From: an uncultured Flavobacteriaceae bacterium | GTDB lineage: Bacteria; Bacteroidota; Bacteroidia; Flavobacteriales; Flavobacteriaceae | Direction: 5' to 3' | NCBI GenBank assembly: GCA_947500385.1 | Contig: CANMSA010000001.1 | Span: forward strand, 186,001 to 250,000 | Length of the DNA: 64,000 nucleotides | Shown here: piece by piece, positions 26,698-35,804 of the stretch | Numbering within the stretch: the stretch's first letter is position 1 | Layout: each line of letters starts with the position of its first letter | Program-made: the position numbers and the translations under genes | The notes under the pieces: model-generated | What the model was told of the DNA's origin: nothing | Seen by the model: the letters and a program-made list of their open reading frames with translations, nothing else | Databases searched by the model: none

Positions 26698-27204
26698 CTA
26701 CTCTTCCACCTCTACATCGGTAGCAATGGTGTTGATATCGCGATCAAACATGTAGTGACCCGATTTATCATCGCCAATAATATTCAACTTATCAAGCAAG
26801 GTGCGTGCTACAGCCTCTTCCTCTAACTGCTCGGTCACATACCACTGCATAAAGTTATGCACGTTGTAATCCTTTTTGTCCAAACACTCAAAAATTACAT
26901 GGTTGATTTGTTCTGTTACGAACATTTCACTGCGAAGAAAATCTTCGAACAGTTCGTTTAAGGAACCAAAATCGTCTTTGGGTTTTTCCAAGCCCGGTAC
27001 AATTACCTTACCACTGCGTTCGTTTACGAATTTCACCAATTTTGTCATATGCAAGCGTTCTTCTTCCGATTGCTTATAAAAAAACTCGGACACCCCATTA
27101 TACCCGTTTTCATCTGCCCACGAGGCCATCGCCAAATAATGCATAGAGGCATTCGCCTCGTATTTGATCTGGTCGTTTAATAAGGCTTCTATTGATTTGT
27201 TCAT
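26698..27204 (-). CDS. Ferritin (iron storage)
   Basis: This ferritin-like protein of about 168 residues oxidises Fe(II) and stores it as a ferric mineral in a 24-subunit shell. Ferroxidase ligands are visible in YEANASMHYLAMASWADENG and KQSEEERLHM in the first two helices and VTEQLEEEAVARTLLDKL further on. The length is normal from MNKSIEALL (27204). The frame is open 15 codons upstream, but that part is basic and lacks ferritin homology (MIAMNKS at 27213 is the other choice). Its position next to iron-uptake genes fits iron homeostasis. It has a separate terminator. Confidence 0.94.
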   Translation of the reverse strand: MNKSIEALLNDQIKYEANASMHYLAMASWADENGYNGVSEFFYKQSEEERLHMTKLVKFVNERSGKVIVPGLEKPKDDFGSLNELFEDFLRSEMFVTEQINHVIFECLDKKDYNVHNFMQWYVTEQLEEEAVARTLLDKLNIIGDDKSGHYMFDRDINTIATDVEVEE

Positions 27205-27350
27205 TGCTATCATTTTTTTCAAAGTTAGGGAGGTTTTCGCGGGAATCAAATAGTGGTTTCCAATTCAGAGGAATTCAAAATAAAGAACCAAGTCCCTAAA
27301 CAACATACTTCTATTTGGCTTAGATCGTGAACGCTAGACACCATTTTGGA

Positions 27351-27698
27351 CTAAGCTTGCTTACCTAGTTGATTTTTTTCCAACGTCTTTTCCATATCCA
27401 ACATAAACTGCGTGCCTTTGATCAAATCTGCCAGTAGTTCCAAAATGGCATCGTCTACTTTTAAACAAATATCGATCAAGGGATTGGTGCACCATATTTT
27501 ATTGCAGCGGTCTCCTCCACAATCGGCACATTGACAAGGCTCATGGGATCTATGTACAATGCCCAACAAATAATTCAGATCACTCCGCGACATGAATAGC
27601 CCCACAGTATCGACAATAAGTTGCAGTTCGCAGCTGGGGTTTACGCTATTCAACACCTTGTAGGTGGCACCGTACTCATTTTTGTAAATCAGTTCCAT
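27351..27698 (-). CDS. Cys-motif protein A of the haem island
   Basis: This 115-residue cytoplasmic protein contains a cysteine cluster CQCADCGGDRCNKIWC in its middle (C-x2-C-x4-C core) between a beta-rich N-terminal part (QLIVDTVGLFMS) and a C-terminal helix (ILELLADLIKGTQFMLDM). It is a homologue of the protein at 35805-36158: both have QL..(D)T.GL..S..(D/E)L and a final L.(A/D)L(I/V).GT.F.L.(D/N). The family is not named with confidence (DUF6686-like is possible). The start is MELIYKNEY (27698), as 24 upstream codons look non-coding. It follows hmuY by 109 bases. Confidence 0.7.
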   Translation of the reverse strand: MELIYKNEYGATYKVLNSVNPSCELQLIVDTVGLFMSRSDLNYLLGIVHRSHEPCQCADCGGDRCNKIWCTNPLIDICLKVDDAILELLADLIKGTQFMLDMEKTLEKNQLGKQA

Positions 27699-27807
27699 AT
27701 ATCGTGTACTTCTGTTGGTGTTTTGAAAACCGGACACCAAGGGACGGTATCCGGCACTCAACAAACTCAAATTGTACTTTCTTCTAATTCACTATAGTCT
27801 CTGAACA

Positions 27808-28437
27808 CTATTCCAAGGATGTTTCCCCTTCATTGGGATTGTATACATAATTGAAAGTATAATATCGTGATTCCGAGGTATTATCCGGTTGGGAAGGGGC
27901 ATCTTTATAGTAGCTCAACACTTCCACCTTTGCATACTTCCCATCGTGGGTTTTGATCACCAATACCTTTCCCGGAATCGGACTCACTATGTTTACTTGC
28001 GGATTGTAATTGTACCACCCATTATCACTGCCGGTAGGAATCGCGAAAGCACCATCGCTATCTTTCGCGAAAGTGAGTCCGCCCGCCTCCAATACACTTT
28101 CAAACGCTCCGGAAGCAATGGTCGCCCCTGCCCCACCATTTCGTGTGGGTTCGTCATTCGTACCCGTCACCGCACCCCCGTTTACCGCAATCGTGGTACC
28201 ACGGAATGCGATGTCCCATTCGGTATCACTGGTAGTTACCTCGCCGGTGGCAAAACTAAATTTCGTAAAGGGGCCACCAATTTCTCCTTGGCCAAAGCCC
28301 CCTGTCTGCGGGGCGGGAATATTACTGGCCGTTTTACTTTCAACAGGGGCTAAGCTGGGCCCGTTGTCATCATTGCTACAAGAAACAAAAAGGAATGCGA
28401 ATGCGCATACGGTTAAAAATTTGGATGTCATTTTCAT
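27808..28437 (-). CDS. hmuY: HmuY-family haem-binding lipoprotein
   Basis: This 209-residue exported lipoprotein (lipobox LFVSC, Cys20) is expected to be anchored in the outer membrane. The domain has the HmuY hallmarks: GGPFTKFSFATGEV, then DTEWDIAFRGTTIAVNGG and a beta-rich end with GKVLVIKTHDGKYAKVEVLSYY. HmuY binds haem and hands it to the HmuR TonB receptor. It is encoded 11 bases after the receptor gene on the same strand, the classical hmuRY arrangement. Specific haem-ligand residues (two His in Porphyromonas) are not evident here, so the mode of binding may differ. Confidence 0.87.
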   Translation of the reverse strand: MKMTSKFLTVCAFAFLFVSCSNDDNGPSLAPVESKTASNIPAPQTGGFGQGEIGGPFTKFSFATGEVTTSDTEWDIAFRGTTIAVNGGAVTGTNDEPTRNGGAGATIASGAFESVLEAGGLTFAKDSDGAFAIPTGSDNGWYNYNPQVNIVSPIPGKVLVIKTHDGKYAKVEVLSYYKDAPSQPDNTSESRYYTFNYVYNPNEGETSLE

Positions 28438-28448
28438 AAAAATTGTTT

Positions 28449-30542
28449 TTAAAATTGAATACTGATTTTTGTGTATAGTTGTATCCCGGCCAAACCAGGA
28501 ATGTTCTCTTCATCTTTATAATCCAATAGGTTATTGGCTCCCAATTGTAAGGCGTATTTTTGCGCAAAGGCCTTGTTCAACGCAAGATTGGTCAACGCAT
28601 AGCCATCAACGAAGGTTGTGTCATAAGTATCTATGATATCATTGCCATTCCCGTCGAACAGCCCGTACTTACTTCGATAGTTCACTCGTAAATTGGCATT
28701 GAAATTCCATTTGGGAACTTCGTAGAACACTTTAAAATTGGCGGTGTGCCTGGAACGGTTAACGAGTCCGAAATAATCCGAATTGTTCAACACAACCGTT
28801 TGCAAGGTTTGGGGATCCCTTGCAAACACCTCGCCCCGTTCCAAAGCCACCTTTTTATCTTTATCCTTTGCATATAGCAGCTGGTAGCCTGCCGCAATTT
28901 CCAGTTGATCGTTGATCCGATAGCGCGTATCCAACTCCAACCCCGTAGTATAAATGCGCGCAAAATTGGTATAGCTGAACACATTTTGACCGTTCGTTTT
29001 TCTGGCGATGGCCCGTGTATCGATCAAGTTTTGAAAGTCGTTTCGGAAATAGTTGATATTCAACTTCAACTTCCCCTTGGTATAGGATGCCCCTAGATTA
29101 TAGCCCACTGAACTTTCCGCTTCCAAAGGCTCCTCCAGATCCGTTAGATCGTAGAGGATATCGGTCAGTTGCCCTTGGGCCTCCAACTCCCTTATTTTTT
29201 CCGGAGCCACATTATACCCCAGTACGGTATACCCCACGGCCGAATTGGTGAAATCGAAATACAGCTGTCGAAAATCGGGCGCCTTAAAACCATAACCTAT
29301 GGAACCCTTGAACGCTATGGCATCGTTTAGAGTGTAATTCAAAGAAGCCTTCGGGCTAAATTGTGATCGGTATTCACTGTGATTGTCAAAACGGGCCCCA
29401 AGAAGTACGTTCAGTTTTTCCCAAGGGTAAAAATCATATTGCACGTAGGCATATTGTGAATCAAAGGAAACAGCATCGTCAAAGAAGGTACGATCTAGGT
29501 TTTCGCGATTGTACCCCACACCAAAAACCATATTGTCCGAATCTTTTATCCGATACGTGGCCCGTATTTCGGGACGTAAAAGACTTTGATCATAATCGCT
29601 TTCACTAAATTGGCTATCCTCTACCGTGTTTCTGGTAACTTCAGAAGCAACATAATTCGTATAATACAGTTCGTATTGCATTTGCCACTTCTTCCCAAGG
29701 GCATGGTCTAAACGCAGATGCACATTTCCCTCGTCAATATTCGTTTCTCCGGCAATGCGTTGTTCGTTTACTTCAAAAACCACTTCTTGCTCCTGCCCGT
29801 AGTATCGCGCGGAAGCGAATAATTTCAATTTTTGCGAAAAGTCGTATTGTAATTGCCCGTTAACGGTAAGGTTATTGAAGGGATCTACGGTTTGTCCTTC
29901 CACCTCCGGTCGCAGATCATACCCATCACTATAAAGGTTATTGGCAAAAAACGAGTATCCCAGTTTAGCCCTTTTTTGTTTTAGGGAGAGGTTGGTATCA
30001 TGGGTATTAAAGGAAGCAAATCGATAGGAGACATCCCCCGTTATCTTTTCATTGGTAGGTGCCTCGGTGATGATATTCACAACGCCGCCCAACGCTTCAG
30101 ACCCATACAAGCTCGAGGAAGGCCCTTTTACGATTTCTACTTGCTTTATATTTCCTACGGCCAAGCGGCTCAAATCAAAATTTCCTGCGGAACGCCCCAC
30201 CAACGGCACCCCATCGATCAAAATCATTATATAATCCGCTTCAATACCCTGTATCTGAATACCATTAAAACCACTTTGGTCAGGCACCGTAACAATACCG
30301 GTCTGTTCGTTTAGAATCTCATCCATTCGAATGACCCCTGTTTTTTGCAACTGCTTCTTGGATATTAAGGTAACGGGCAAGGGTAAGGAAGAAAGCTGGC
30401 GTACCGTGCGGGTGGCGGTCACCACCACCTCCTCTAATTTTTGGGGTAGAATAGAATCGGCTTCAACCGATGGGTGCTGGCCAAATAAGGCACTACCACA
30501 TAGGCTGATACAAAAACTAGCGAATTGCTTGTTTAGATTCAT
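28449..30542 (-). CDS. hmuR: TonB-dependent haem receptor (HmuR-like)
   Basis: This 697-residue outer-membrane receptor has a signal peptide (MNLNKQFASFCISLCGSALFG), a plug with the TonB-box region EEVVVTATRTVRQLSSLPLPVTLI and GIQIQGIEADYIMILIDGVP, and a barrel ending YTKISIQF. It imports haem or haemophore-bound haem through the outer membrane. I set the start at 30542 because the frame upstream, though open to 30776, crosses the divergent promoter and lacks signal-peptide character. The substrate is inferred from the HmuY partner. Confidence 0.9.
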   Translation of the reverse strand: MNLNKQFASFCISLCGSALFGQHPSVEADSILPQKLEEVVVTATRTVRQLSSLPLPVTLISKKQLQKTGVIRMDEILNEQTGIVTVPDQSGFNGIQIQGIEADYIMILIDGVPLVGRSAGNFDLSRLAVGNIKQVEIVKGPSSSLYGSEALGGVVNIITEAPTNEKITGDVSYRFASFNTHDTNLSLKQKRAKLGYSFFANNLYSDGYDLRPEVEGQTVDPFNNLTVNGQLQYDFSQKLKLFASARYYGQEQEVVFEVNEQRIAGETNIDEGNVHLRLDHALGKKWQMQYELYYTNYVASEVTRNTVEDSQFSESDYDQSLLRPEIRATYRIKDSDNMVFGVGYNRENLDRTFFDDAVSFDSQYAYVQYDFYPWEKLNVLLGARFDNHSEYRSQFSPKASLNYTLNDAIAFKGSIGYGFKAPDFRQLYFDFTNSAVGYTVLGYNVAPEKIRELEAQGQLTDILYDLTDLEEPLEAESSVGYNLGASYTKGKLKLNINYFRNDFQNLIDTRAIARKTNGQNVFSYTNFARIYTTGLELDTRYRINDQLEIAAGYQLLYAKDKDKKVALERGEVFARDPQTLQTVVLNNSDYFGLVNRSRHTANFKVFYEVPKWNFNANLRVNYRSKYGLFDGNGNDIIDTYDTTFVDGYALTNLALNKAFAQKYALQLGANNLLDYKDEENIPGLAGIQLYTKISIQF

Positions 30543-30558
30543 TCTGAATAATTTTTGA

Positions 30559-30607
30559 CAAATATATATCTTATTTTTAATTGATCTAAATAAAAATACT
30601 ATTTTTG
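30559..30607. promoter_or_regulatory. Divergent haem-island promoters with shared iron-box-like site E
   Basis: Minus-strand TATATTTG (30559-30566) and plus-strand TATTTTTG (30600-30607) are -7 boxes facing away from each other. Between them an inverted repeat (TATTTTT 30572-30578, AAAAATA 30592-30598) encloses AATTGATCTAAAT, matching the iron-box-like core of sites A-D. One bound repressor could silence both arms of the island. Confidence 0.6.
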
Positions 30608-30645
30608 ACAAAGAATAATTTATGAGAACTTTTAACCTATTAGAA

Positions 30646-31554
30646 ATGAGAACGTTTATTTTTTCCGGACTGCTGAGCATCTTTTTAGGACTTACCGGTT
30701 TTTCGCAAACAGACAAACTACAAAAAGACAAAGCCGCCATAAAAAACATGTGCGGTTGCTTTGAGGTCACCTTCAACTTTGCAGAGACCTTTAGCTACTC
30801 CAATGACTCTTTATACAGACCCTCCAAAAGCAAAACCTCCAAAGGGTTGGAGTGGGCCCAATTGATAAGCGAGGACGATGGCGAGGTTTCTATTCAACAT
30901 TTGCTGCAAGTAGGCAACCCATCCGCGCCCCATATTGTAAAACACTGGCGCCAAGTTTGGCGCTATGAGAATACCGATTTTTATATGTACAATGCCGACA
31001 ACCGCTGGCGATTTGAGCAAAAGACACTGCCAGAGGTACAAGGCCAATGGACCCAAAAAGTATACCAGGTGGATGACAGCCCTCGCTATGAAGGAAGTGC
31101 TACCTGGGTGCATGTAGACGGTAAAAGTTTTTGGGAAAACCAAACCGATGCCCCCCTACCCCGTCGGGAATATACCACTCGCAGCGATTACAATCTCACC
31201 CTGCGCGGAAACCGCCATGAGATAACCGATTTCGGATGGGTACACGATCAGGATAATGCCAAGATTATTCGGAAAACAGGGGTAGAGGATACCATATTGG
31301 CCCGCGAAAAAGGGTTTAACACCTACAAGCGTGTACCCGATAGCCGTTGCCAAGCTGCGGCCGATTGGTGGGTGAAGCACACGAACAAATGGGCAACGGT
31401 ACGTGCCAAATGGGACGAAGTCTATGCGCGGAACACCGATTTGAACCTTGCGGAAAAAGTGGAGAACAAGGTTCTTTTTAAGCATCTGTTCGATGAAGCG
31501 CTGACCGATGAAACCAACATCGCCAATGTCATTGAATCTTTCGTAAAAAAATAA
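30646..31554 (+). CDS. DUF6607-like exported protein of the haem island
   Basis: This exported protein of about 302 residues has a signal peptide (MRTFIFSGLLSIFLGLTGFS) and a beta-rich domain beginning KNMCGCFEVTFNFAETF, with a C-x-C at its start. Conserved aromatic pairs follow (WRQVWRYEN, NRWRFEQ, DYNLTLRGNRHEITDFGWVHDQDN), and the C-terminus is helical. The pattern fits DUF6607, whose role is unknown. An ATG at 30622 is also in frame but would leave almost no leader after the predicted start near 30614, so I use 30646. The gene opens the right arm and is followed 4 bases later by the ankyrin gene. Confidence 0.72.
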   Translation: MRTFIFSGLLSIFLGLTGFSQTDKLQKDKAAIKNMCGCFEVTFNFAETFSYSNDSLYRPSKSKTSKGLEWAQLISEDDGEVSIQHLLQVGNPSAPHIVKHWRQVWRYENTDFYMYNADNRWRFEQKTLPEVQGQWTQKVYQVDDSPRYEGSATWVHVDGKSFWENQTDAPLPRREYTTRSDYNLTLRGNRHEITDFGWVHDQDNAKIIRKTGVEDTILAREKGFNTYKRVPDSRCQAAADWWVKHTNKWATVRAKWDEVYARNTDLNLAEKVENKVLFKHLFDEALTDETNIANVIESFVKK

Positions 31555-31558
31555 CACT

Positions 31559-33058
31559 ATGAAAAGAATCAAGGTCATTTTCCTTACTACCCTCATCAGT
31601 TTCCTCGGTTTTCATGGCGTACAGGCCCAAAATACCCTTTTGGACCGTACTTTTTGGAAAGCAAACCCGAGTATCGAAGAAGTACAGGCAGAAATTGCCC
31701 TTGGGAACGATGCTACGGAATTAAATGAACATGCATTTGACCCAACTGGGTATGCCATTCTCGAAAAGGTAGACAATGCGACCATTCAATACCTACTTGG
31801 CCTAAAAGGCAATGGCGTGAACAAACGTACCCACGACGGACGCACGTACATCTTTTGGGCGGCCTATCGCGACAATCTTGAGCTCATGAAACACTTGGTC
31901 GGCATGGGCGCCGACCCAGGAATCATTGACAGTCATGGCTATTCCCTTTTAAATTTCGCGGCCACCACGGGCCAACAGCGTACCGCCTTGTACGACTATA
32001 TCATTTCCCTAGGTGCAGATGTGAAAAATGAGAAAAACAGGGAAGGCGCCAATGCCTTGTTGTTACTTGCTCCGTTTATGAAAGATATGACCCTGCTCGA
32101 TTATTTTGTGAACAAAGGGCTTTCCATTGATAGCCAGGATACGGCGGGGCTCGGAATTTTTCAATATGCGGCAAAAGGCGGTAACCTTAAAATGCTGCAG
32201 GCATTGGTCGAAAAAGGGATAGATTTTAAAAACGTTACCAAAGATGGGGTCGATGCCATGCATATGGCCAGTCGCGGTCGACGCGGTCATCAAAACCCTT
32301 TGGAAACCTATCAGTATCTCGAAAAATTGGGGTTATCCCCGAAGAGTATTGATAATAAAGGTCGAACCCCTTTGCACCATCTTGCCTACAGCACCCAAGA
32401 TACCTCCGTATTCAAATATTTCTTGTCCAAAGGCATTACTGTAGATCAGGCAGATTCGGAGGGAAATACCCCTTTCCTGAATGCCGCTTTCCGCAACGAT
32501 TTAGAGGTTGTGCGTTATTTGGCCTCCCTCAGCAAAAACATAGACCAACAGGACAAAGAGGGGAGATCGGCCCTTACCAGGGCCCTTGAAAGAAACACCG
32601 ATGAAGTGGTTTCCCTTCTACTGGAACAAGGTGCCAGCGTCGACATCACGGATGTTCAGGGCAATCGCCCCTCATACTATTTATTGAATTCGTTTGCCCC
32701 GCATACATCCGGGGAATTCGATACGAAACTAAGGTTGCTTACAAAACACGGATGCAACATGGCACAGCCACAGGAAAATGGTAATACGCTATACCATTTA
32801 GCAGTCGAAAAAAACGATTTGGCCTTGCTTAAAAAGCTACAAAAAATGAAGTTGCCCATCAACGCAAAAAACAAAGAGGGGAATACCGCTTTGCACATCG
32901 CCGCGATGAAATCCGAAAACGATGCCATTCTTAAATTCCTGTTGGAGCAAGGAGCCGATAAATCGGCAAAAACAGCGTTTGACGAATCGGCCCTGGATTT
33001 GGCCAGTGAGAACGAACTTTTGAAAAAAAACAATGTTGAATTAATCTTTTTGCGCTAA
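31559..33058 (+). CDS. Exported ankyrin-repeat protein
   Basis: This 499-residue protein has a signal peptide (cleavage near GVQAQ) and about nine to eleven ankyrin repeats, which are helix-loop-helix protein-binding units. Clear copies include DGRTYIFWAAYRDNLELMKHL, then GRTPLHHLAYSTQD, GNTPFLNAAFRNDLEV and GNTALHIAAMKSENDAI. The exported location is unusual for ankyrins. It starts 4 bases after the DUF6607-like gene and ends one base before the next start, so it belongs to the haem-island operon. A role in docking or protecting periplasmic partners is inferred. Confidence 0.88.
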   Translation: MKRIKVIFLTTLISFLGFHGVQAQNTLLDRTFWKANPSIEEVQAEIALGNDATELNEHAFDPTGYAILEKVDNATIQYLLGLKGNGVNKRTHDGRTYIFWAAYRDNLELMKHLVGMGADPGIIDSHGYSLLNFAATTGQQRTALYDYIISLGADVKNEKNREGANALLLLAPFMKDMTLLDYFVNKGLSIDSQDTAGLGIFQYAAKGGNLKMLQALVEKGIDFKNVTKDGVDAMHMASRGRRGHQNPLETYQYLEKLGLSPKSIDNKGRTPLHHLAYSTQDTSVFKYFLSKGITVDQADSEGNTPFLNAAFRNDLEVVRYLASLSKNIDQQDKEGRSALTRALERNTDEVVSLLLEQGASVDITDVQGNRPSYYLLNSFAPHTSGEFDTKLRLLTKHGCNMAQPQENGNTLYHLAVEKNDLALLKKLQKMKLPINAKNKEGNTALHIAAMKSENDAILKFLLEQGADKSAKTAFDESALDLASENELLKKNNVELIFLR

Positions 33059-33059
33059 A

Positions 33060-33548
33060 ATGAACACATTTCTAAAAACCATATCATGTATTGCTTTGGT
33101 CGCTTTTTGGGCATTTGGATTCAACCCTCCCACCCCAAGCGGTTCATACAAATGTATGATCCAAATGATCAATTATTCCGGTGAAGGCGCTTACATCACC
33201 ATTTCGTTGATCGATCCAAAAGGCCAGTATGAAGAAACCTTATATGTGCATGGGGATGACGAGGAATGGTACCACGATATTACCGAGTGGTGGAAATTCC
33301 ACGGAAAAAGACGTCCTGAAATAGATGCCATTACCGGAGCGACACTCAGTGGTGGAAAACGCACGATCAACCTTTTAAAAATTCCTGATGACAAGATAAA
33401 TGCCGGGTATCGTATTCGTTTTGAAACTGCCGTAGAAGATCAGGAATATCACACGACCGATGTGGAATTTGAACTTACTTCCGAAAGTGTAAAAGGCAAG
33501 GTCGCCGGTAAGGGCTTTATTCGCTATGTACGCATGATGCCACAATAA
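33060..33548 (+). CDS. DUF2271 exported protein
   Basis: This 162-residue protein has a signal peptide (residues about 1-22) and a single beta-sandwich-like DUF2271 domain. Its characteristic stretch is DEEWYHDITEWWKFHGKRRP with ITGATLSGGKR and a final (I/V)RYVRM. In many bacteria DUF2271 genes neighbour PepSY-containing flavoreductases, as here, and are regulated by iron. The biochemical role is not established. It lies between the ankyrin gene (1 base) and the reductase gene (6 bases). Confidence 0.82.
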   Translation: MNTFLKTISCIALVAFWAFGFNPPTPSGSYKCMIQMINYSGEGAYITISLIDPKGQYEETLYVHGDDEEWYHDITEWWKFHGKRRPEIDAITGATLSGGKRTINLLKIPDDKINAGYRIRFETAVEDQEYHTTDVEFELTSESVKGKVAGKGFIRYVRMMPQ

Positions 33549-33554
33549 TGTAAA

Positions 33555-35759
33555 ATGACCCTTTCCCTATGGAGATATTGCCATCTACTATTGGCCCTTG
33601 TTTCAGGGGCCTTCTTGTTGGTGGCTTCCATTACGGGAACTATTTTGAGCTTTGAACCCATTACAAAGGCGGCCAAGGCATATGATGTGGCCGATTTGGA
33701 ACAGATCACCTTGGCGCGGACGCTAGCCCTATTGAAAGAGCGGTATCCCGAGGTATTGGAATTACAGATCGATTCCAATGACTTTGTAATGGCCGCTGTT
33801 ATTTCTGAAGACGGCGCGCCCTCTACCTTTTACATGGACCCTCGCTCTGCGGACAACATTGGGGAACCGCAGGAAAAAGAACCACTCTTCAAATTTGCCA
33901 CGAACCTACATCGTTCCTTGTTCCTAAAGACTAGCGGTCGTTTGCTGGTCGGGGTGGCTTCGTTTTTGTTGTTCTTGATCGCCGTTACAGGGAGTTTTCT
34001 AATCTTAAAAAGACAGGGAAGTATCAAGCGGTTTGTAGCCAACGTAAAACGGGAATCTTTTGAACAGTATTACCATATTGTTTGGGGCCGACTCATGCTT
34101 GTTCCCATACTTGTAGTTTCCCTGAGCGGCGTATATCTATCCATGGAAAAGTTTGATCTCCTTCCCCGACCGGTTTCAAATGAGGAGGTGTACCCGGACG
34201 CCTCAAGCAACCAACGACTGGACCCAACGGACTTTCCAATTTTCAAAACAACCCCCCTTTCGGAAGTTAGAAGTGTGGTATTCCCTTTTTCGGAAGATCC
34301 CGAAGATTACTTTCAATTAAGGTTGCGGGACAGCGAACTGTTGGTGAACCAATTGAACGGTACCGTTGTTAGCAAGACAAAATACCCCCTGCTCTCCCTA
34401 GTTAGCACGTTAAGCCTAAAGCTGCACACAGGGCAGGGCAGCGTGTTATGGTCCATCATATTGTTTTTTGCCAGTATTGCCGTCCTTTATTTTATATACA
34501 GCGGTTTTAAAATGGCCCTAAAACGAAAAAAGAAAAGCAAGGTCATTAATACAGGGGTTCATAAAGATACTGCAGAATTCGTAATCCTAGTGGGTTCTGA
34601 AACAGGGAGCACCTTTGAATTTGCAAAGCTTTTTAAAGAGGGATTGTCAAAGGAAAGACACCGTGTATACATGACCACCTTAAACGACTTTACCCCTTTT
34701 AAAAATATACAACACCTCATCATATTTACGGCGACCTATGGTGCCGGGGAGGCGCCTTCCAATGCTCGAAAATTCCTCGAACTCTTGGAAACGACCGCTC
34801 TGAACGGCGAACGTAAAATACCCTACAGTGTAGTCGGTTTTGGGTCATTATTGTATCCCGAGTATTGTAAGTTCGCCGTAGATATCGATGATGCCCTCCA
34901 AAAAACGACCAAGTTTCATCGGCATATGGCACTTCATAAGATCCACGATCAATCGTTTGAAGCTGTTAGAAATTGGGCGCAAGAATGGGGCGCACGTACA
35001 GGTATACAGCTCACACTACGACCACCGAGAAAGGTACCACAAAAGCACAGCCCAAAATCCTTTGAATTGATCGACCGAACCGATTGTAATATAGACGATA
35101 CCTTTATGATCAGATTACGCCCAAAAAATCGGGCCCATTTTCGTTCGGGGGATTTGTTGAGCATGCAACCTTCCAAAGAAACACCGCTTCGTTTTTATTC
35201 CATAGCGAAGATCGATTCGGATATTTTATTGAGTATCAAAAAACACCCGCAGGGTATTTGCTCAAATCTTTTGAACGGGCTTGCTCCGCGTGAAATCGTC
35301 ACTGCCGGTATCAAAAAGAACCCACAATTTCATTTTCCGCAAGAAGCACCGGCAGTAGTGCTTATTTGTAATGGTACGGGCATGGCTCCCTTTCTGGGAA
35401 TGTTAGGGGAAAACAAGCATTGCATACCAGTTTCCCTATTTTGGGGCGGTCGTACAAAGACTTCTTTCGAAATTTATGAAAACCATGTCGCGACCGCTTT
35501 AAAGGAAGGAACACTGCAACGTGTCTTCTTCGCCCACTCGCAGGAAGGAGATGTTACCACCTATGTACAGGACCTTGTGTTACAGCAAGCGGATTTTATA
35601 GCTGAACAACTTGCAACAAAAGCCGTTTTTATGATCTGTGGATCAGTTGCCATGCAACAGGAACTGTTAACGGTCTTAGAGAACATTTCAAAGACCTATC
35701 TGGGAGTACCGCTCAGTGAATTCGAGCAAAAAGAACAATTAAAAATGGATTGCTATTGA
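33555..35759 (+). CDS. PepSY-transmembrane / sulfite-reductase-type flavoprotein fusion
   Basis: This 734-residue membrane-bound reductase has PepSY_TM helices at about residues 10-32, 130-150, 178-196 and 295-315, then a cytoplasmic flavodoxin-like FMN domain (about 335-475, LVGSETGSTFEFAKLF) and an FAD/NAD(P)H reductase module (about 510-734; RFYSIAKID for FAD, GTGMAPFLGML for NADPH). Electrons would pass from NAD(P)H through FAD and FMN across the membrane, which suits reduction of ferric iron or haem iron at the outer face. Proteins of this layout are known from iron-acquisition loci. It follows DUF2271 by 6 bases. Confidence 0.85.
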   Translation: MTLSLWRYCHLLLALVSGAFLLVASITGTILSFEPITKAAKAYDVADLEQITLARTLALLKERYPEVLELQIDSNDFVMAAVISEDGAPSTFYMDPRSADNIGEPQEKEPLFKFATNLHRSLFLKTSGRLLVGVASFLLFLIAVTGSFLILKRQGSIKRFVANVKRESFEQYYHIVWGRLMLVPILVVSLSGVYLSMEKFDLLPRPVSNEEVYPDASSNQRLDPTDFPIFKTTPLSEVRSVVFPFSEDPEDYFQLRLRDSELLVNQLNGTVVSKTKYPLLSLVSTLSLKLHTGQGSVLWSIILFFASIAVLYFIYSGFKMALKRKKKSKVINTGVHKDTAEFVILVGSETGSTFEFAKLFKEGLSKERHRVYMTTLNDFTPFKNIQHLIIFTATYGAGEAPSNARKFLELLETTALNGERKIPYSVVGFGSLLYPEYCKFAVDIDDALQKTTKFHRHMALHKIHDQSFEAVRNWAQEWGARTGIQLTLRPPRKVPQKHSPKSFELIDRTDCNIDDTFMIRLRPKNRAHFRSGDLLSMQPSKETPLRFYSIAKIDSDILLSIKKHPQGICSNLLNGLAPREIVTAGIKKNPQFHFPQEAPAVVLICNGTGMAPFLGMLGENKHCIPVSLFWGGRTKTSFEIYENHVATALKEGTLQRVFFAHSQEGDVTTYVQDLVLQQADFIAEQLATKAVFMICGSVAMQQELLTVLENISKTYLGVPLSEFEQKEQLKMDCY

Positions 35760-35804
35760 GAACATAGCCCCACACAACCTAATACATAAAAAACACGAGA
35801 TATT

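Noticed and set aside
30543-30776. Longer start for the haem receptor
   Set aside because: It spans the divergent promoter and the neighbouring gene's start; the signal peptide begins at 30542.
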